Below, piece by piece: positions 11,178-22,940 of a DNA stretch of 64,000 bases. The first letter of the stretch is position 1. Each line of letters begins with the position of its first letter. The notes under the pieces were generated by a model. That model did not search any database. It was not told the DNA's origin and worked only from the letters and a program-made list of their open reading frames with translations. The DNA is from Mycolicibacterium gilvum (GTDB taxonomy: Bacteria > Actinomycetota > Actinomycetes > Mycobacteriales > Mycobacteriaceae). The stretch spans positions 3,658,001 through 3,722,000 of the forward strand of contig NZ_UGQM01000001.1 in NCBI RefSeq assembly GCF_900454025.1, written 5' to 3'. A program made the position numbers and the translations under genes.

Positions 11178-12394
11178 GTCAGGGACCTGACGACCGCAAC
11201 GGGCCAGAGAAGGGCACCGACGTCCCGGGTCACAAGGGTGAACCGGGACAGCCCACCGACGCCGAACTGGCGAAGATGTCGCAGGAGGAGCTCCTCGAAC
11301 TCGGCGGCAGGCTCGACGGCGTCGAGATCGTCCACAAGGAACCCCGCTGGCCGATCCCCGGCACCAAGGCGGAGAAGCGCGCCGAACGCACGGTCGCGTA
11401 CTGGTTCCTCCTCGCCGGCTTCTCGGGCCTGGCGCTGCTGCTGATCTTCCTGTTCTGGCCGTGGGAGTACAAGCCGTACGGCTCCGGCGGCGAGTTCCTG
11501 TACTCGCTGACCACCCCGCTCTACGGTTTGACCTTCGGCCTGTCGGTGCTCGCCATCGGCGTCGGCGCGGTGCTCTTCCAGAAGAAGTTCATCCCCGAGG
11601 AGATCTCGATCCAGGACCGCCACGACGGGCGCTCCCCCGAACTCCATCGCAAGACGATCGCCGCCAATCTCGGTGACGCGCTGGACGGCTCGACCATCAA
11701 GCGCCGCAAGATGATCGGGCTCTCGCTGGGCATCGGGTTCGGCGCATTCGGTCTGGGCACCGCTGTCGCGTTCATCGGCGGACTCATCAAGAATCCGTGG
11801 AAACCGGTGGTCCCCACCGCCGAAGGTATGAAGGCCGTGCTGTGGACCTCGGGCTGGACCCCGCGCTTCGAGGGCGAGACCATCTTCCTGGCCCGCGCGA
11901 CGGGCCGGCCCGGCAATTCGCCGTTCGTGAAGATGCGTCCGGAGGACCTCGACGCCGGCGGCATGGAGACGGTCTACCCGTGGCGCGAATCCGACGGTGA
12001 CGGAACGACCGTCGAGTCCGAGCACCACCTGTACGACATCGTGATGGGCGTCCGTAACCCGGTGATGCTGATCCGCATCAAACCCGGTGACATGTCGCGG
12101 GTGGTCAAGCGTCGCGGCCAGGAGAGCTTCAACTTCGGCGAGCTGTTCGCCTACACCAAGGTCTGCTCGCACCTGGGTTGCCCGTCCTCGCTCTACGAGC
12201 AGCAGACCTACCGCATTCTGTGCCCGTGCCACCAGTCGCAGTTCGACGCGTTGCACTTCGCCAAGCCGATCTTCGGTCCGGCCGCCCGCGCCCTGGCGCA
12301 GCTGCCGATCACCATCGATCAGGACGGCTACCTGGTCGCCAACGGCGACTTCATCGAACCCGTCGGACCGGCATTCTGGGAGCGGAAGTCATGA
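11174..12394 (+). CDS. qcrA: Rieske iron-sulfur subunit QcrA
   Basis: 406 residues. A charged N-terminal region (about 75 residues) precedes three transmembrane helices, as in actinobacterial Rieske proteins, then a periplasmic Rieske domain with CSHLGC and CPCHQSQF ligating the 2Fe-2S cluster. It takes electrons from menaquinol at the Qo site and passes them to QcrC. It overlaps both neighbours by four bases (ATGA), indicating translational coupling within ctaE-qcrCAB. Confidence 0.96.
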   Translation: MSQGPDDRNGPEKGTDVPGHKGEPGQPTDAELAKMSQEELLELGGRLDGVEIVHKEPRWPIPGTKAEKRAERTVAYWFLLAGFSGLALLLIFLFWPWEYKPYGSGGEFLYSLTTPLYGLTFGLSVLAIGVGAVLFQKKFIPEEISIQDRHDGRSPELHRKTIAANLGDALDGSTIKRRKMIGLSLGIGFGAFGLGTAVAFIGGLIKNPWKPVVPTAEGMKAVLWTSGWTPRFEGETIFLARATGRPGNSPFVKMRPEDLDAGGMETVYPWRESDGDGTTVESEHHLYDIVMGVRNPVMLIRIKPGDMSRVVKRRGQESFNFGELFAYTKVCSHLGCPSSLYEQQTYRILCPCHQSQFDALHFAKPIFGPAARALAQLPITIDQDGYLVANGDFIEPVGPAFWERKS

Positions 12395-14064
12395 GCCCAC
12401 GTCTAGACGCAGCAACCGTCGCCGCCAAACAGGGTGATGCGATCGATTCGCGGTATCACCCGTCGGCGGCGGTGCGCCGGCAGCTCAACAAGGTGTTCCC
12501 GACGCACTGGTCGTTCCTGCTCGGCGAGATCGCGATGTACAGCTTCATCGTGCTGCTCCTCACGGGCGTGTACCTGACGCTGTTCTTCGACCCGTCGATG
12601 GCACACGTCACCTACGACGGCGTCTACCAGCCGCTGCGCGGTGTGGGCATGTCTCGCGCCTACGAGACCACGCTGGACATCAGCTTCGAGGTCCGCGGCG
12701 GTCTGTTCGTCCGCCAGGTCCACCACTGGGCCGCGCTGCTGTTCGCGGCGTCGATCATGGTGCACCTCGCGCGCATCTTCTTCACCGGCGCGTTCCGCAG
12801 GCCGCGTGAGGCCAACTGGGTGATCGGATCGCTGCTGCTGATCCTGGCGATGTTCGAGGGCTTCTTCGGGTACTCGCTGCCCGACGATCTGCTGTCGGGC
12901 ACCGGTATCCGCGCCGCGCTCTCAGGTATCACGATGGGCATCCCGGTCGTCGGCACATGGATGCACTGGGCGCTGTTCGGCGGGGACTTCCCCGGAGAGA
13001 TCCTGATCCCACGCCTCTACGCGCTGCACATCCTGCTGATACCGGGAATCATCCTGGCGCTCATCGGCGTTCACCTGGCGCTGGTGTGGTTCCAGAAGCA
13101 CACGCAGTTCCCCGGCCCCGGCCGGACGGAGACCAACGTCGTCGGCGTGCGCGTCATGCCGGTGTTCGCGGTCAAGTCGGGCGCGTTCTTCGCCGTGACC
13201 GTCGGCATCCTCGGCCTGATGGGTGGTCTGCTGCAGATCAACCCGGTGTGGAACATCGGGCCGTACAACCCATCTCAGGTCTCGGCCGGTAGCCAGCCCG
13301 ACTTCTACATGATGTGGACCGACGGTCTGATCCGGTTGTGGCCGGCGTGGGAGTTCTACCCGTTCGGTCACACCATCCCGCAGGGTGTGTGGGTGGCGCT
13401 GGCAATGGGCCTGATCTTCATGCTGCTGGGCGCCTACCCGTTCATCGAGAAGAAGCTGACCGGCGACAACGCGCACCACAACCTGTTGCAACGCCCGCGT
13501 GACGCACCGACGCGCACCGCGGTGGGTGCTGCGGCGATCGCGTTCTACATCGTGCTGACCTTCGCGTGCATGAACGACATCATCGCGCTGAAGTTCCACA
13601 TCTCACTGAACGCGACGACGTGGATCGGCCGCGTCGGCATGGTGCTGCTGCCCGCGATCGTGTACTTCGTGACCTACCGGTGGGCCGTCGCGCTGCAGCG
13701 CAGCGATCGCGCGGTGCTGGAGCACGGGGTCGAGACGGGCATCATCAAGCGCCTTCCGCACGGTGCGTACGTCGAGCTGCACCAGCCGCTGGGACCGGTC
13801 GACGATCATGGCCACCCGCTTCCGCTGGAGTACCAGGGCGCTGCTCTGCCCAAGCGGATGAACAAGCTGGGATCCGCCGGTGCCCCGGGCAGCGGCAGCT
13901 TCCTGAAGGCCGACCCGCTGTCTGAGCACGAGGCGATCGCCGAGGCCACACACGCGGCCGAGCACAGGGCGCTGACGGCACTGCGCGAGCACCAGGAGCG
14001 CAGCAGCGCCCCCAACGGTTCGTCCGACGGCGCCTCCAACGGGTCGTCCAACGGACATCACTGA
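12391..14064 (+). CDS. qcrB: cytochrome b subunit QcrB
   Basis: 557 residues with multiple transmembrane helices and the cytochrome b histidine region ([20 protein letters not shown]). It houses the two b haems and the menaquinol sites; the mycobacterial protein is the known target of telacebec (Q203). The C-terminus extends past the membrane core into about 100 hydrophilic residues ending in a low-complexity Gly/Ser/Asn tail ([14 protein letters not shown]). Last gene of the operon; a strong terminator begins 23 bases after its stop. Confidence 0.96.
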   Translation: MSPRLDAATVAAKQGDAIDSRYHPSAAVRRQLNKVFPTHWSFLLGEIAMYSFIVLLLTGVYLTLFFDPSMAHVTYDGVYQPLRGVGMSRAYETTLDISFEVRGGLFVRQVHHWAALLFAASIMVHLARIFFTGAFRRPREANWVIGSLLLILAMFEGFFGYSLPDDLLSGTGIRAALSGITMGIPVVGTWMHWALFGGDFPGEILIPRLYALHILLIPGIILALIGVHLALVWFQKHTQFPGPGRTETNVVGVRVMPVFAVKSGAFFAVTVGILGLMGGLLQINPVWNIGPYNPSQVSAGSQPDFYMMWTDGLIRLWPAWEFYPFGHTIPQGVWVALAMGLIFMLLGAYPFIEKKLTGDNAHHNLLQRPRDAPTRTAVGAAAIAFYIVLTFACMNDIIALKFHISLNATTWIGRVGMVLLPAIVYFVTYRWAVALQRSDRAVLEHGVETGIIKRLPHGAYVELHQPLGPVDDHGHPLPLEYQGAALPKRMNKLGSAGAPGSGSFLKADPLSEHEAIAEATHAAEHRALTALREHQERSSAPNGSSDGASNGSSNGHH

Positions 14065-14086
14065 CAGCTGCTGGAGAACACCAAAG

Positions 14087-14124
14087 GATCCGCCCCGGCC
14101 GTACGGCCGGGGCGGATCTTTTTT
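14087..14124 (+). terminator. intrinsic terminator after qcrB
   Basis: Perfect 14-bp stem (GATCCGCCCCGGCC at 14087-14100 and its complement at 14105-14118), a four-base loop and six T residues. It ends the ctaE-qcrCAB transcript, and is an unusually clear Rho-independent terminator for this genome. Confidence 0.93.
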
Positions 14125-14285
14125 GTCTGTGGGCGACGGGTCGCCGCTCCCCTACCCCGGTCGGGCGAGTCCCAGCCGTCACACCTCTGCGCGCAATGCA
14201 GGCCTCTACTCACACTTCCGCAGCAGAACGTCACGAAGCGTGACGGGTGGGGCCGAGGCTCAGGGGCCGGGGCTCAGGGCGAGAG

Positions 14286-14969
14286 TCAGCTGCCCAGCTC
14301 GGCGCGCAGCTCGCGCAGGAAATACCACGGAATGGCCACCATGCCGACCGTGACGACGCCGGCGACACCATAGAGCACCCACGACGCGGTCTCGCTGTCG
14401 ACGGCCATCAGGTACGTCGCCGCCGAGACGAGCAGGGTCGCGGTGCCCATCGCCGCGGCGACCGCGGCGGTGTTGCGCAGCCACAGCCGGTCGACGGCCG
14501 GCGAGTCGATGACCGCGGGCGAGACGGGCGACTGCAGGATGCGCGGCAGCCTTCCGCTGTTGGTGTCGACCGGTGGCGGCGGCACCCGCAGCTTCTCGGT
14601 CGGCGCGTCGACGGGGCGTGCCGGTGTCTGGGTCCGCTCCGCGGCCTGGCGGGCGAGGCGCTGCTCGACGGGCGTGAGCTCGTCGTCGGGTGCCCGCCGC
14701 GCACGCAGCAGCAGCGGCACCGAGGCGACGATCACCGCAGCAGACACCCCGATCACCGTGTAGAGCACCCACGGTGTTCCTGAGTCGGCGCTGGATGTCG
14801 CATGCCCGCGGGACAGATCGATGAGTGCCACGACCGCGGCGACGGCCGCGCCGAGCGCTGCCAGCCAGACCACGGCACAACCGCCGAGCAGGAGTCGGTC
14901 GGTGCGGTCGAGTGCGGCGGCATCGAATCCGGCGCCGGAGCGGTTCGCAGAATCGGTGAGGTGTGTCAT
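14286..14969 (-). CDS. DUF2561 family membrane protein (Rv2197c-like)
   Basis: 227 residues with four predicted membrane helices in two pairs (about residues 27-50, 62-82, 155-180, 186-210) separated by a charged Pro-rich cytosolic or external loop. It matches the actinobacterial DUF2561 proteins; function unknown. Start ATG at 14969 lies 14 bases past the mmpS3 stop, so it is likely the last gene of a ctaC-ctaF-mmpS3 direction block. An upstream ATG at 14990 would overlap mmpS3. The 160 bases between this gene and the qcrB terminator hold nothing I recognise. Confidence 0.82.
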   Translation of the reverse strand: MTHLTDSANRSGAGFDAAALDRTDRLLLGGCAVVWLAALGAAVAAVVALIDLSRGHATSSADSGTPWVLYTVIGVSAAVIVASVPLLLRARRAPDDELTPVEQRLARQAAERTQTPARPVDAPTEKLRVPPPPVDTNSGRLPRILQSPVSPAVIDSPAVDRLWLRNTAAVAAAMGTATLLVSAATYLMAVDSETASWVLYGVAGVVTVGMVAIPWYFLRELRAELGS

Positions 14970-14983
14970 CGGCGTGGGATGGC

Positions 14984-15790
14984 CTAACAACTGGTCTGGG
15001 CGGCGTTACCGGTGTTGGACGACAACACCTGTCCGTCGCTGGTGGTGATCGAGCAGTTCAGCTTGCTGACCAGAAACAGGCTCGACGCCTGCACGGAGCC
15101 GACCTCGGACTGCGAGATCGGAGTGACGGTGAGCGACCACGGGATGTAGACGTTGCGCTGGGTGCGGCTTCGCCCCGAGGCGTCGATGTAGGTCACGGTG
15201 ATGATGTCGCCCGGCGCCTTCGTGCCGGTCACCGAGTACGTCACCTGGCGGGGACCCGCGGGGGTGGTCGTCGTCGGTGGAGGTGGCGGGGCCTCGGTGG
15301 TCTGGGGCGGAGGTGGCGGCGGCGCCTCGGCCGGTGGCGGAGGAGGCGGCTGGGTCACCGTCACCGTCTCCGGTGGGGGCGGCGGTGGCGGGGGTTCCGT
15401 CGTGGGCGGCGGTGGCGGTGGGGGCGGCGGCGTCGTGGTCAGGATCTCGTCCTGGACCGGCGGGGCCTGCCTGGTCGTGGTCTCCGGCGTCGCGAGGTTG
15501 TCGGTGTCGGTGCGGGTCACCAGAACCGACACCGATACGACGAGGGCTACCGCGGCGACGATCGCGACGACGCCGACGACCCAGGGCCAGCGCGGCGGAG
15601 GCGCGAACTCGGCGGGTTCGTCGGCGGCGTCGTAGCTGTCGTAGTCGTAGGGAACGATGTCGGCTGCGGAGTACGCGCTGACGAACTGTTCGGACTCGGG
15701 CGCCGAGTATGCACGGGAGTAGAAGTCCGTCTGACCCGTGTCGGGGTTGTCGGCGGCGTTATCCGGCTCTCCAGGATTCGGCCCGCTCAT
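14984..15790 (-). CDS. mmpS3: MmpS3 membrane protein
   Basis: 268 residues: acidic cytosolic N-terminus (about 65 residues), one transmembrane helix (about 69-91), a very long Pro/Thr-rich spacer with runs of seven to nine prolines (about 105-175), then a C-terminal MmpS-type beta domain ([20 protein letters not shown] ... NCSITTSDG) with two cysteines likely to form a disulfide. MmpS proteins usually partner MmpL transporters, but no mmpL is nearby, as for mmpS3 in other mycobacteria. A ribosome site AGAAGGACAG precedes ATG at 15790. Sits between ctaF and DUF2561. Confidence 0.9.
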   Translation of the reverse strand: MSGPNPGEPDNAADNPDTGQTDFYSRAYSAPESEQFVSAYSAADIVPYDYDSYDAADEPAEFAPPPRWPWVVGVVAIVAAVALVVSVSVLVTRTDTDNLATPETTTRQAPPVQDEILTTTPPPPPPPPPTTEPPPPPPPPETVTVTQPPPPPPAEAPPPPPPQTTEAPPPPPTTTTPAGPRQVTYSVTGTKAPGDIITVTYIDASGRSRTQRNVYIPWSLTVTPISQSEVGSVQASSLFLVSKLNCSITTSDGQVLSSNTGNAAQTSC

Positions 15791-15943
15791 CTACGTCTGT
15801 CCTTCTCGACTGCTTCTCCGGCGTCGGTAGGCGCCGCGGCGGCTCATGACGCCTCGGCAACACTACCCAACCGCAGCACCCGAACGGATCCCTGGACGCG
15901 GGTTACCGGGCAACTCATGCCTGATTGTGACCTTGCAGCCCGA

Positions 15944-16363
15944 TCAGTGCTTCTCGGGTCCCGTGTAGTACTCGAAGACCAGTCCGCTGACCGTGGTCAG
16001 GATGAAGCACACGCCCGCAATGATCAGCCAGGGAAGCCACATCGCCATGCCGACCGCGGTGATCGAGCCCGACAGCGCGATCATGATCGGCCACCAGCTG
16101 TGGGGGCTGAAGAAGCCGAGCTCACCTGCGCCGTCGGCGATCTCGGCGTCCTCGTAGTCCTCGGGACGGGTGTCGAGACGGCGCGCGACGAACCGGAAGA
16201 ACGTACCGGTGATCAGGGTCAGGCCGGTGGTCAGGAACAGTGCGGTGGTACCCGCCCATTCGACGCCGCCGGTGGCGAACATCGCGGTCAGCACCGCGTA
16301 CACGACCGCGCACAGCGCGAAGAACGCGGTCAGGAATTCGAACAACCTGGCTTCGATATGCAT
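15944..16363 (-). CDS. ctaF: cytochrome c oxidase subunit IV CtaF
   Basis: 139 residues, four membrane helices, conserved segments [15 protein letters not shown] ([17 protein letters not shown]) and [11 protein letters not shown]. This is the actinobacterial subunit IV of the aa3 oxidase. It starts nine bases after the ctaC stop, so both are translated from one mRNA. Its product joins CtaC, CtaD and CtaE in the supercomplex. Confidence 0.93.
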   Translation of the reverse strand: MHIEARLFEFLTAFFALCAVVYAVLTAMFATGGVEWAGTTALFLTTGLTLITGTFFRFVARRLDTRPEDYEDAEIADGAGELGFFSPHSWWPIMIALSGSITAVGMAMWLPWLIIAGVCFILTTVSGLVFEYYTGPEKH

Positions 16364-16372
16364 CTGCTGTCC

Positions 16373-17407
16373 TTACCGGGTCGCCGCGGGAACCTGGGGC
16401 GCCAGTTCTCCGCGCCGGGTGTCGAACGGTTTGGTGGTGACGGCCAGCGGCTCCTGGTTGATCGCCCGCAGGGCTTCGGCGTTCGTCTTGCCGGCCTCAC
16501 GCTGGGCGAGGTAGGCCTTGAAGTCGTTGGGCTCCACGACGCGAAGCTCGAAGTTCATCATCGCGTGGTAGGTGCCGCACATCTCCGTGCAGCGGCCGAC
16601 GAACGCACCGGTCTGCATGATCTCGCTGACCTGGAAGATGTTGTCGGAGTTGTTCTCCTTGGGGTTCGGCAGCACGTCCCGCTTGAACAGGAACTCGGGA
16701 ACCCAGAAGCCGTGGATCACGTCGGCCGAAGCGATCTGGAACTCGATCCGCTTGCCGGACGGCACGACGAGCACCGGGATCTCGGTCGACGAGCCCAGCG
16801 TCTCGATCTTGTCGAAGTTCAGGTAGGTGCGGTCTTCGGGACGCTTGCCGGCGATCGCGCCGATCTGCTCGATCCCGTGCTCGTCGGCACCCTCGGGGGC
16901 CGAGGTCATCGCCTCTTTGCGCTCGTTGTCGACACCGTCGTAGGACATCGTGCCGTCGGCGAACTCGACCTTCTGGTAACCGAATTTCCAGTTCCACTGG
17001 AAGGCGGTGACGTCGATGACGACCTCGGGGTTGGGCTCCTTCTTCAGCATCTCCTCCTGCACGACCACCGTGAAGTAGAAGAGCACCGAGATGATGATGA
17101 ACGGGATGACCGTGAGTGTCAGTTCCAGCGGCATGTTGTAGCCGAACTGGCGGGGCAGTTCGGTGTCGGTCGCCTTCTTGCGGTGGAAGATCGTCGTCCA
17201 GAACGTGAGGACGTAGACGATCCCGCCGACGACGAACGCCGCGATGACCGAACCGATCCACAGTTCACGGTTCGCGTGAGCCTCGGGGGTGATGCCGTTG
17301 GGCCATCCCAGACCGAGCACCTCCGACCAACTGCATCCGCTGAGCAGCACCGTCATCCCACCCAAGAGCAGGGACAATGCCACCAACTTCAGGCCGCGAG
17401 CGGACAC
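16373..17407 (-). CDS. ctaC: cytochrome c oxidase subunit II CtaC (lipoprotein)
   Basis: 344 residues. Signal peptide with lipobox LLSGC, two transmembrane helices, and an exported cupredoxin domain carrying the binuclear CuA site: C273-T-E-M-C277 with the following His/Met (GTYHAMM) and the upstream histidine in [10 protein letters not shown]. It accepts electrons from QcrC. The GTG at 17407 follows AGGAGG at nine bases and gives a proper lipoprotein signal peptide; an upstream start at 17470 would not. Divergent from asnB. Confidence 0.95.
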   Translation of the reverse strand: MSARGLKLVALSLLLGGMTVLLSGCSWSEVLGLGWPNGITPEAHANRELWIGSVIAAFVVGGIVYVLTFWTTIFHRKKATDTELPRQFGYNMPLELTLTVIPFIIISVLFYFTVVVQEEMLKKEPNPEVVIDVTAFQWNWKFGYQKVEFADGTMSYDGVDNERKEAMTSAPEGADEHGIEQIGAIAGKRPEDRTYLNFDKIETLGSSTEIPVLVVPSGKRIEFQIASADVIHGFWVPEFLFKRDVLPNPKENNSDNIFQVSEIMQTGAFVGRCTEMCGTYHAMMNFELRVVEPNDFKAYLAQREAGKTNAEALRAINQEPLAVTTKPFDTRRGELAPQVPAATR

Positions 17408-17531
17408 GTTGGCGCCTCCTTGAAGACAATCTGTAGACGACGGAACCGCTGCGCGGTCCCACGGCTGCACTGAATACTACGCAGCGTAGACCACGCCTGG
17501 GAGGCTGCGCGAAGGGACCGCCGCGATTAGG

Positions 17532-17543
17532 CATACTGGCGCC
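17532..17543 (+). promoter_or_regulatory. -10 element, leaderless asnB
   Basis: CATACT at 17532-17537, six bases, then GTG at 17544. Same hexamer as at ctaE; predicted leaderless transcript. Confidence 0.5.
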
Positions 17544-19475
17544 GTGTGCGGACTTCTTGCGCTGGTGACCGACCCCTCGTCTGAGGTCTCCTCCGACCTC
17601 GTCGACGCGATGTCAGGGGCTGCCGCGCAGATGCGCCACCGGGGTCCCGACGAACCGGGGACCTGGAACGACGACCGTGTGGTCCTCGGTTTCAACCGGC
17701 TGTCGATCATCGACATCGCGCACAGTCACCAGCCGCTGCAGTGGGGGCCCGCCGAGGCGCCGCAGCGCTACACGTTGGTCTTCAACGGCGAGATCTACAA
17801 CTACCTGGAGATCCGCGAGGAGTTGCGTTCGGCACACGGCGCGGTGTTCCACACCGACGGCGACGGCGAGGCCATCCTGGCGGCCTACCACCACTGGGGC
17901 GCCGAGTCGCTGCACCGCTTGCGGGGCATGTTCGCGTTCGCGCTGTGGGACACCGTGGAGCAGGAGCTGTTCTGCGCCCGGGACCCGTTCGGCATCAAAC
18001 CGCTCTACCTGGCGACCACGCCGGGCGGGACGATGGTGGGCAGTGAGAAGAAGTGCCTCCTCGACGTCGCGGGACAGCTCGGCGTCGACCTGACCATCGA
18101 CGAGCGCGCCGTGCAGCACTACACGGTGCTGCAGTACGTGCCCGAGCCCGAGACGCTGCAGCGCGGCATCCGCCGGTTGGAGTCGGGCAGCTATGCGCGG
18201 GTGCGGCCCGGCGCGCAGCCGCAGATCACCCGGTACTTCCGGCCCCGCTTCGCGGCGGTGCCGTTCAAGGCCGGTGAGGAGCAGGCCCGCTACGACGAGA
18301 TCACCGCGGCGCTCGAGGATTCGGTGGCCAAACACATGCGCGCCGACGTCACGGTCGGCGCGTTCCTGTCCGGCGGCATCGACTCGACCGCGATCGCCGC
18401 GCTCGCGATGCGGCACAACCCGCGCCTCATCACGTTCACGACCGGTTTCGAGCGCGAGGGCTTCTCGGAGGTCGACGTCGCGGTCGCCTCCGCCGAGGCG
18501 ATCGGTGCCCGCCACGTCGCCAGGGTCGTCGGACAGGAGGAGTTCGTCGCGGCACTGCCCGAGATCGTCTGGTATCTCGACGAACCGGTCGCCGATCCGG
18601 CGCTGGTGCCGCTGTACTTCATCGCCAAGGAGGCGCGCAAGCACGTCAAGGTCGTGCTGTCCGGTGAGGGCGCCGACGAGCTGTTCGGCGGTTACACCAT
18701 CTACCGCGAGCCGCTGTCGCTGAAACCGTTCGACTATCTGCCGCGGGGACTGCGCAGGTCGGTGGGCAAGATGGCCGGTCCGCTTCCCGAGGGGATGCGC
18801 GGTAAGAGCCTGCTGCACCGCGGATCGCTCACGCTCGAAGAGCGCTACTACGGCAACGCCCGCAGCTTCTCCGACGCGCAGCTGCAGGCCGTGCTGCCCC
18901 GGTTCCGCCGCGAGTGGCTGCACACCGACGTGACCGCGCCGGTGTACGCCAAGTCGCAGGGGTGGGACCCCGTCGCCCGGATGCAGCACATCGACCTGTT
19001 CACGTGGCTGCGCGGCGACATCCTGGTCAAGGCCGACAAGATGACGATGGCGAACTCGCTGGAGTTGCGGGTGCCGTTCCTGGACCCCGAGGTCTTCGCG
19101 GTCGCGTCCCGGCTGCCCTACGACGAGAAGATCACCCGGTCGACGACGAAGTACGCGCTGCGGCGCGCGCTGGAGCCGATCGTGCCCGCGCACGTGCTGC
19201 ACCGGCCGAAGCTCGGTTTCCCGGTGCCGATCCGGCACTGGCTGCGTTCCGGCGCACTGCTCGACTGGGCGCACCAGACGGTGTCCGGGTCGGGCGCCGG
19301 CGACCTGATCGACCTCGCCGCGGTGCGCACCATGCTCGACGAGCACCGCGACGGGACCACCGATCACAGCCGCCGGCTGTGGACGGTGCTGATCTTCATG
19401 CTGTGGCACTCGATCTTCGTGGAGAAGACCGTGCACCCCGCGATCAGCGAACCGACCTACCCGGTGCAGCTCTAG
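17544..19475 (+). CDS. asnB: glutamine-dependent amidotransferase AsnB (LtsA type)
   Basis: 643 residues. Residue 2 is the Ntn nucleophile cysteine (after removal of the initiator: CGLLALV), the glutaminase domain runs to about residue 210, and the synthetase domain has the PP-loop SGGIDST near residue 276. By family it makes asparagine from aspartate; corynebacterial and mycobacterial relatives (LtsA) are reported to amidate meso-diaminopimelate in peptidoglycan, so a cell-wall role is possible. It converges on the adenosine kinase gene with 44 bases between them. Confidence 0.93.
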   Translation: MCGLLALVTDPSSEVSSDLVDAMSGAAAQMRHRGPDEPGTWNDDRVVLGFNRLSIIDIAHSHQPLQWGPAEAPQRYTLVFNGEIYNYLEIREELRSAHGAVFHTDGDGEAILAAYHHWGAESLHRLRGMFAFALWDTVEQELFCARDPFGIKPLYLATTPGGTMVGSEKKCLLDVAGQLGVDLTIDERAVQHYTVLQYVPEPETLQRGIRRLESGSYARVRPGAQPQITRYFRPRFAAVPFKAGEEQARYDEITAALEDSVAKHMRADVTVGAFLSGGIDSTAIAALAMRHNPRLITFTTGFEREGFSEVDVAVASAEAIGARHVARVVGQEEFVAALPEIVWYLDEPVADPALVPLYFIAKEARKHVKVVLSGEGADELFGGYTIYREPLSLKPFDYLPRGLRRSVGKMAGPLPEGMRGKSLLHRGSLTLEERYYGNARSFSDAQLQAVLPRFRREWLHTDVTAPVYAKSQGWDPVARMQHIDLFTWLRGDILVKADKMTMANSLELRVPFLDPEVFAVASRLPYDEKITRSTTKYALRRALEPIVPAHVLHRPKLGFPVPIRHWLRSGALLDWAHQTVSGSGAGDLIDLAAVRTMLDEHRDGTTDHSRRLWTVLIFMLWHSIFVEKTVHPAISEPTYPVQL

Positions 19476-19519
19476 AGCGCTGCGGAGTTTTTACAGGGCG
19501 GCGGAGCACTCTGTCGGCG

Positions 19520-20509
<990 letters not shown>

Positions 20510-20669
20510 TCATCGGTATGTCGGGTCCGTGTCGGCAGCTTCGCCCGCAGGTTCGCCGGCGGAGTCGGCGCCCGGTTGTCGTGGCAGTGTTGCGCTAACC
20601 TGCCTACTAAGTGCCTGCCCGGTCACTGTAGATGCCGCAGGATCCGCCTCACCTCCCGGGAGCAAATCT

Positions 20670-21341
20670 ATGACTGGTCCGTACCCGCCCCCATACGGCG
20701 CTGGACCAGCAGGCCCTCAGATGTATCCGGAGCCGTATCCCCAGCAGTCCTATCCGCCGTATGCGGCGCCCTACCCGGACGGTGGCCCCGGTCCGGTCTA
20801 TCCGGGCGCGCTGCCGCCACCGGTGCAGTATCCCAAGCGCAGGCGAGGCCCGTGGATCATCGTCGCGGTCGCTCTGGCCGCCGTCGTCGCCGTCGGCGCG
20901 GTGATCACCGGGGTCACGCTCGCAGCGGGCCGCGAGGATCAGGGCGCCACCGGCGCGCTGACGGAGACCTCGGCGAGGGCGGCCATCCAGGATTATTTGG
21001 ACGCGCTGACCGACGGGGACGACGAGCGGGTCGCCCGTCACACGTTGTGTGGGCTGTTCGACGCCGTCAAGGAGCGGCGGTCGGATCTGGCGCTGGCGAA
21101 CCTGTCCAGCGATGCGTTCCGCAAGCAGTACGACAGCGCCGAGGTGACGTCGATCGACAAGATGGTGCGGTCGTCACCGACTCAGGCGCAGGTGCTGTTC
21201 ACGATGCGGGTCGTCCCCGCCAGCGGTTCGTCGCGCAACGCACCGCAGGAGGCCGACGAGCAGGCGGTCGCCCAGGTGCTGTCGATCGACGACGAGGTGC
21301 TGGTGTGTTCCTACCTGCCGAGGACGGCGGGCCAGTACTAG
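20670..21341 (+). CDS. single-pass membrane protein with Pro/Tyr-rich N-terminus (Rv2203-like)
   Basis: 223 residues. The first 55 are rich in Pro, Tyr and Gly (YPPPYGAGP, YPQQSYPPYAAPYP), followed by a basic KRRR stop and one transmembrane helix (about 63-87), then an external domain of about 130 residues with two well-separated cysteines (HTLCGLF, VLVCSYL) likely joined. The external part (AAIQDYLDALTDGDDERVARHTLCG) resembles the DUF4878/NTF2-like folds found in actinobacterial lipoproteins. Function unknown. ATG has GGGAG eight bases upstream. Confidence 0.8.
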   Translation: MTGPYPPPYGAGPAGPQMYPEPYPQQSYPPYAAPYPDGGPGPVYPGALPPPVQYPKRRRGPWIIVAVALAAVVAVGAVITGVTLAAGREDQGATGALTETSARAAIQDYLDALTDGDDERVARHTLCGLFDAVKERRSDLALANLSSDAFRKQYDSAEVTSIDKMVRSSPTQAQVLFTMRVVPASGSSRNAPQEADEQAVAQVLSIDDEVLVCSYLPRTAGQY

Positions 21342-21357
21342 ACGCCCGCGCGTCGGC

Positions 21358-21735
21358 TCAGTTGAACGAGTCGCCGCAGGCGCACGAGCCCGTCGCGTTG
21401 GGGTTGTCGATCGTGAAGCCCTGCTTCTCGATGGTGTCGACGAAGTCGATGGTGGCGCCCTGGACGTAGGGGGCGCTCATCCGGTCCACGGTCAGCACGA
21501 CACCGCTGAAGTCGACGGTCAGGTCGCCGTCGAGCGTGCGGTCGTCGAAGAAGAGGTTGTAACGCAGGCCGGCGCAGCCGCCGGGCTGGACGGCGATACG
21601 CAGCGCGAGGTCGTCACGACCCTCCTGGTCGAGCAGGGCCTTCGCCTTCGCGGCCGCGGCATCCGACAGGGTCACGCCGTGCGCAGCCTCGGTGGTCTGG
21701 CCAGCCTGCACAGCCGACTCGTCCTGAACAGTCAT
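21358..21735 (-). CDS. A-type iron-sulfur carrier (HesB/IscA/ErpA family)
   Basis: 125 residues with the three conserved cysteines: GGCAGLRY and the C-terminal SCACGDSF. It delivers Fe-S clusters to apo-enzymes (LipA in this window is a possible client, by inference). The N-terminal 25 residues are an acidic extension. ATG at 21735 is preceded by CAGGAGA. It converges on the membrane-protein gene at 20670-21341. Confidence 0.92.
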   Translation of the reverse strand: MTVQDESAVQAGQTTEAAHGVTLSDAAAAKAKALLDQEGRDDLALRIAVQPGGCAGLRYNLFFDDRTLDGDLTVDFSGVVLTVDRMSAPYVQGATIDFVDTIEKQGFTIDNPNATGSCACGDSFN

Positions 21736-21845
21736 GGAATCTCCTGTGTGGATGTATTGGGGTGGGACCGGTCTCCCCCTGCGATCGGGGCGGGCCCACC
21801 TCCTCAACGGTACCTGGTTCCGCTGCTATTCCTCACCTCTGCCGC

Positions 21846-22940
21846 TCAGCTGCCGCCGCCGCCGTGCCACCCGGCCGCCACCTCCGCGGCCAGGGCGGTC
21901 AGTAGGTCGGCCGCGTCGTCGATCGCCTTCTGCACCGAGCCGGCGCGGTCGGTCAACGAATGCGCCGCCGCGATACCCGCGGCCTGTAGCGCCTGCTGCG
22001 GCAGCGTGACCTGGCCGGCGAGCACCAGAACCGGGATGCCGCGGGCCCGGGCGGCGCCGGCCAGCGCGCTGACGACCTTGCCGTGCAGCGACTGGTCGTC
22101 GAACCGTCCTTCGCCGGTGATCACGACGTCGGCGGCGGCGACGTCGTCGGCCAGACCGGTGTGTTCGGCGATGACGGCGGCGCCCGGCTCCCGGCGGCCG
22201 CCCAGCGCGAGCAGCGCCGCTCCGAGGCCGCCGGCCGCACCGGCGCCCGGATCGTCGCTGACCATCCGGCCGGCCGCGGTGTCGAGGTCGTCGGCCCACG
22301 CCGCAAGCCGGCTTTCGAGGAGGTCCACGGTGTCGGGGTCCGCGCCCTTCTGCGGACCGAACACCCTGGCTGCGCCCATCTGCCCGAGCAGCGGGTGTTC
22401 GACGTCGGTGGCGGCGATCAGCTCGACGTCGGCGAGCAGGTCCCGTGCGGCGTCGAGCCCGCCCAGCGCCTCGACCATCCCCCGACCGCCGTCGGTGCAG
22501 CTGCTTCCGCCGAGCCCCACCACGATGCGGCCGGCTCCGGCCGCCCTCGCCGCCGCGATGAGCTGTCCGACTCCCCTGCTGTGCGCCTCCAGCGCGGTGC
22601 GCACCGTCGGCGGGCCGCCCAGCAGCGTCAGACCGCACGCCTGCGCGCATTCGATGTACGCCGTGACCGGCGGGTCGGCGTCGAGCACCCATCGGGCCGC
22701 GACCTCCGCGTCGAGCGGCCCGCTGACCGTCAGGGTGCGGACCTCGCCGAGGCGACTGGCCAGCACCTCCACGAATCCCGGGCCCCCGTCGGACTGGGGC
22801 GCCAGCCGCACCGTGTCGGCGGGACGCGACGCGCTCCATCCGCGGGCGATGGATTCGGCCGCCTGCACGGCGGTCAGGCTGTCACCGAAGCAGTCCGGGG
22901 CGATCAGCACGGTTGCGCCAGGGGACTCGGTGGCCGTCAC
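21846..22940 (-). CDS. glycerate 2-kinase family protein (GlxK/GarK type)
   Basis: 364 residues. Family landmarks: [22 protein letters not shown] at the N-terminus (DxFK/G-SLT), [24 protein letters not shown] and [13 protein letters not shown]. The reaction is ATP-dependent phosphorylation of D-glycerate. M. tuberculosis Rv2205c is the equivalent. The usual lysine in the DSFKGSLT-like motif is replaced (DCFGDSLT), so substrate or rate may differ. Start GTG 22940 is supported by a -10 element seven bases upstream. Confidence 0.87.
   Translation of the reverse strand: MTATESPGATVLIAPDCFGDSLTAVQAAESIARGWSASRPADTVRLAPQSDGGPGFVEVLASRLGEVRTLTVSGPLDAEVAARWVLDADPPVTAYIECAQACGLTLLGGPPTVRTALEAHSRGVGQLIAAARAAGAGRIVVGLGGSSCTDGGRGMVEALGGLDAARDLLADVELIAATDVEHPLLGQMGAARVFGPQKGADPDTVDLLESRLAAWADDLDTAAGRMVSDDPGAGAAGGLGAALLALGGRREPGAAVIAEHTGLADDVAAADVVITGEGRFDDQSLHGKVVSALAGAARARGIPVLVLAGQVTLPQQALQAAGIAAAHSLTDRAGSVQKAIDDAADLLTALAAEVAAGWHGGGGS

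Noticed and set aside
14984..15640. Glycine-rich frames on the plus strand resembling PE_PGRS-type repeats
   Set aside because: They are the reverse complement of the Pro/Thr spacer of mmpS3 and lack a start or export signal.
19476..19519. Possible terminator between asnB and adoK
   Set aside because: Only short, imperfect pairing and no stable stem with a T tract in either direction.
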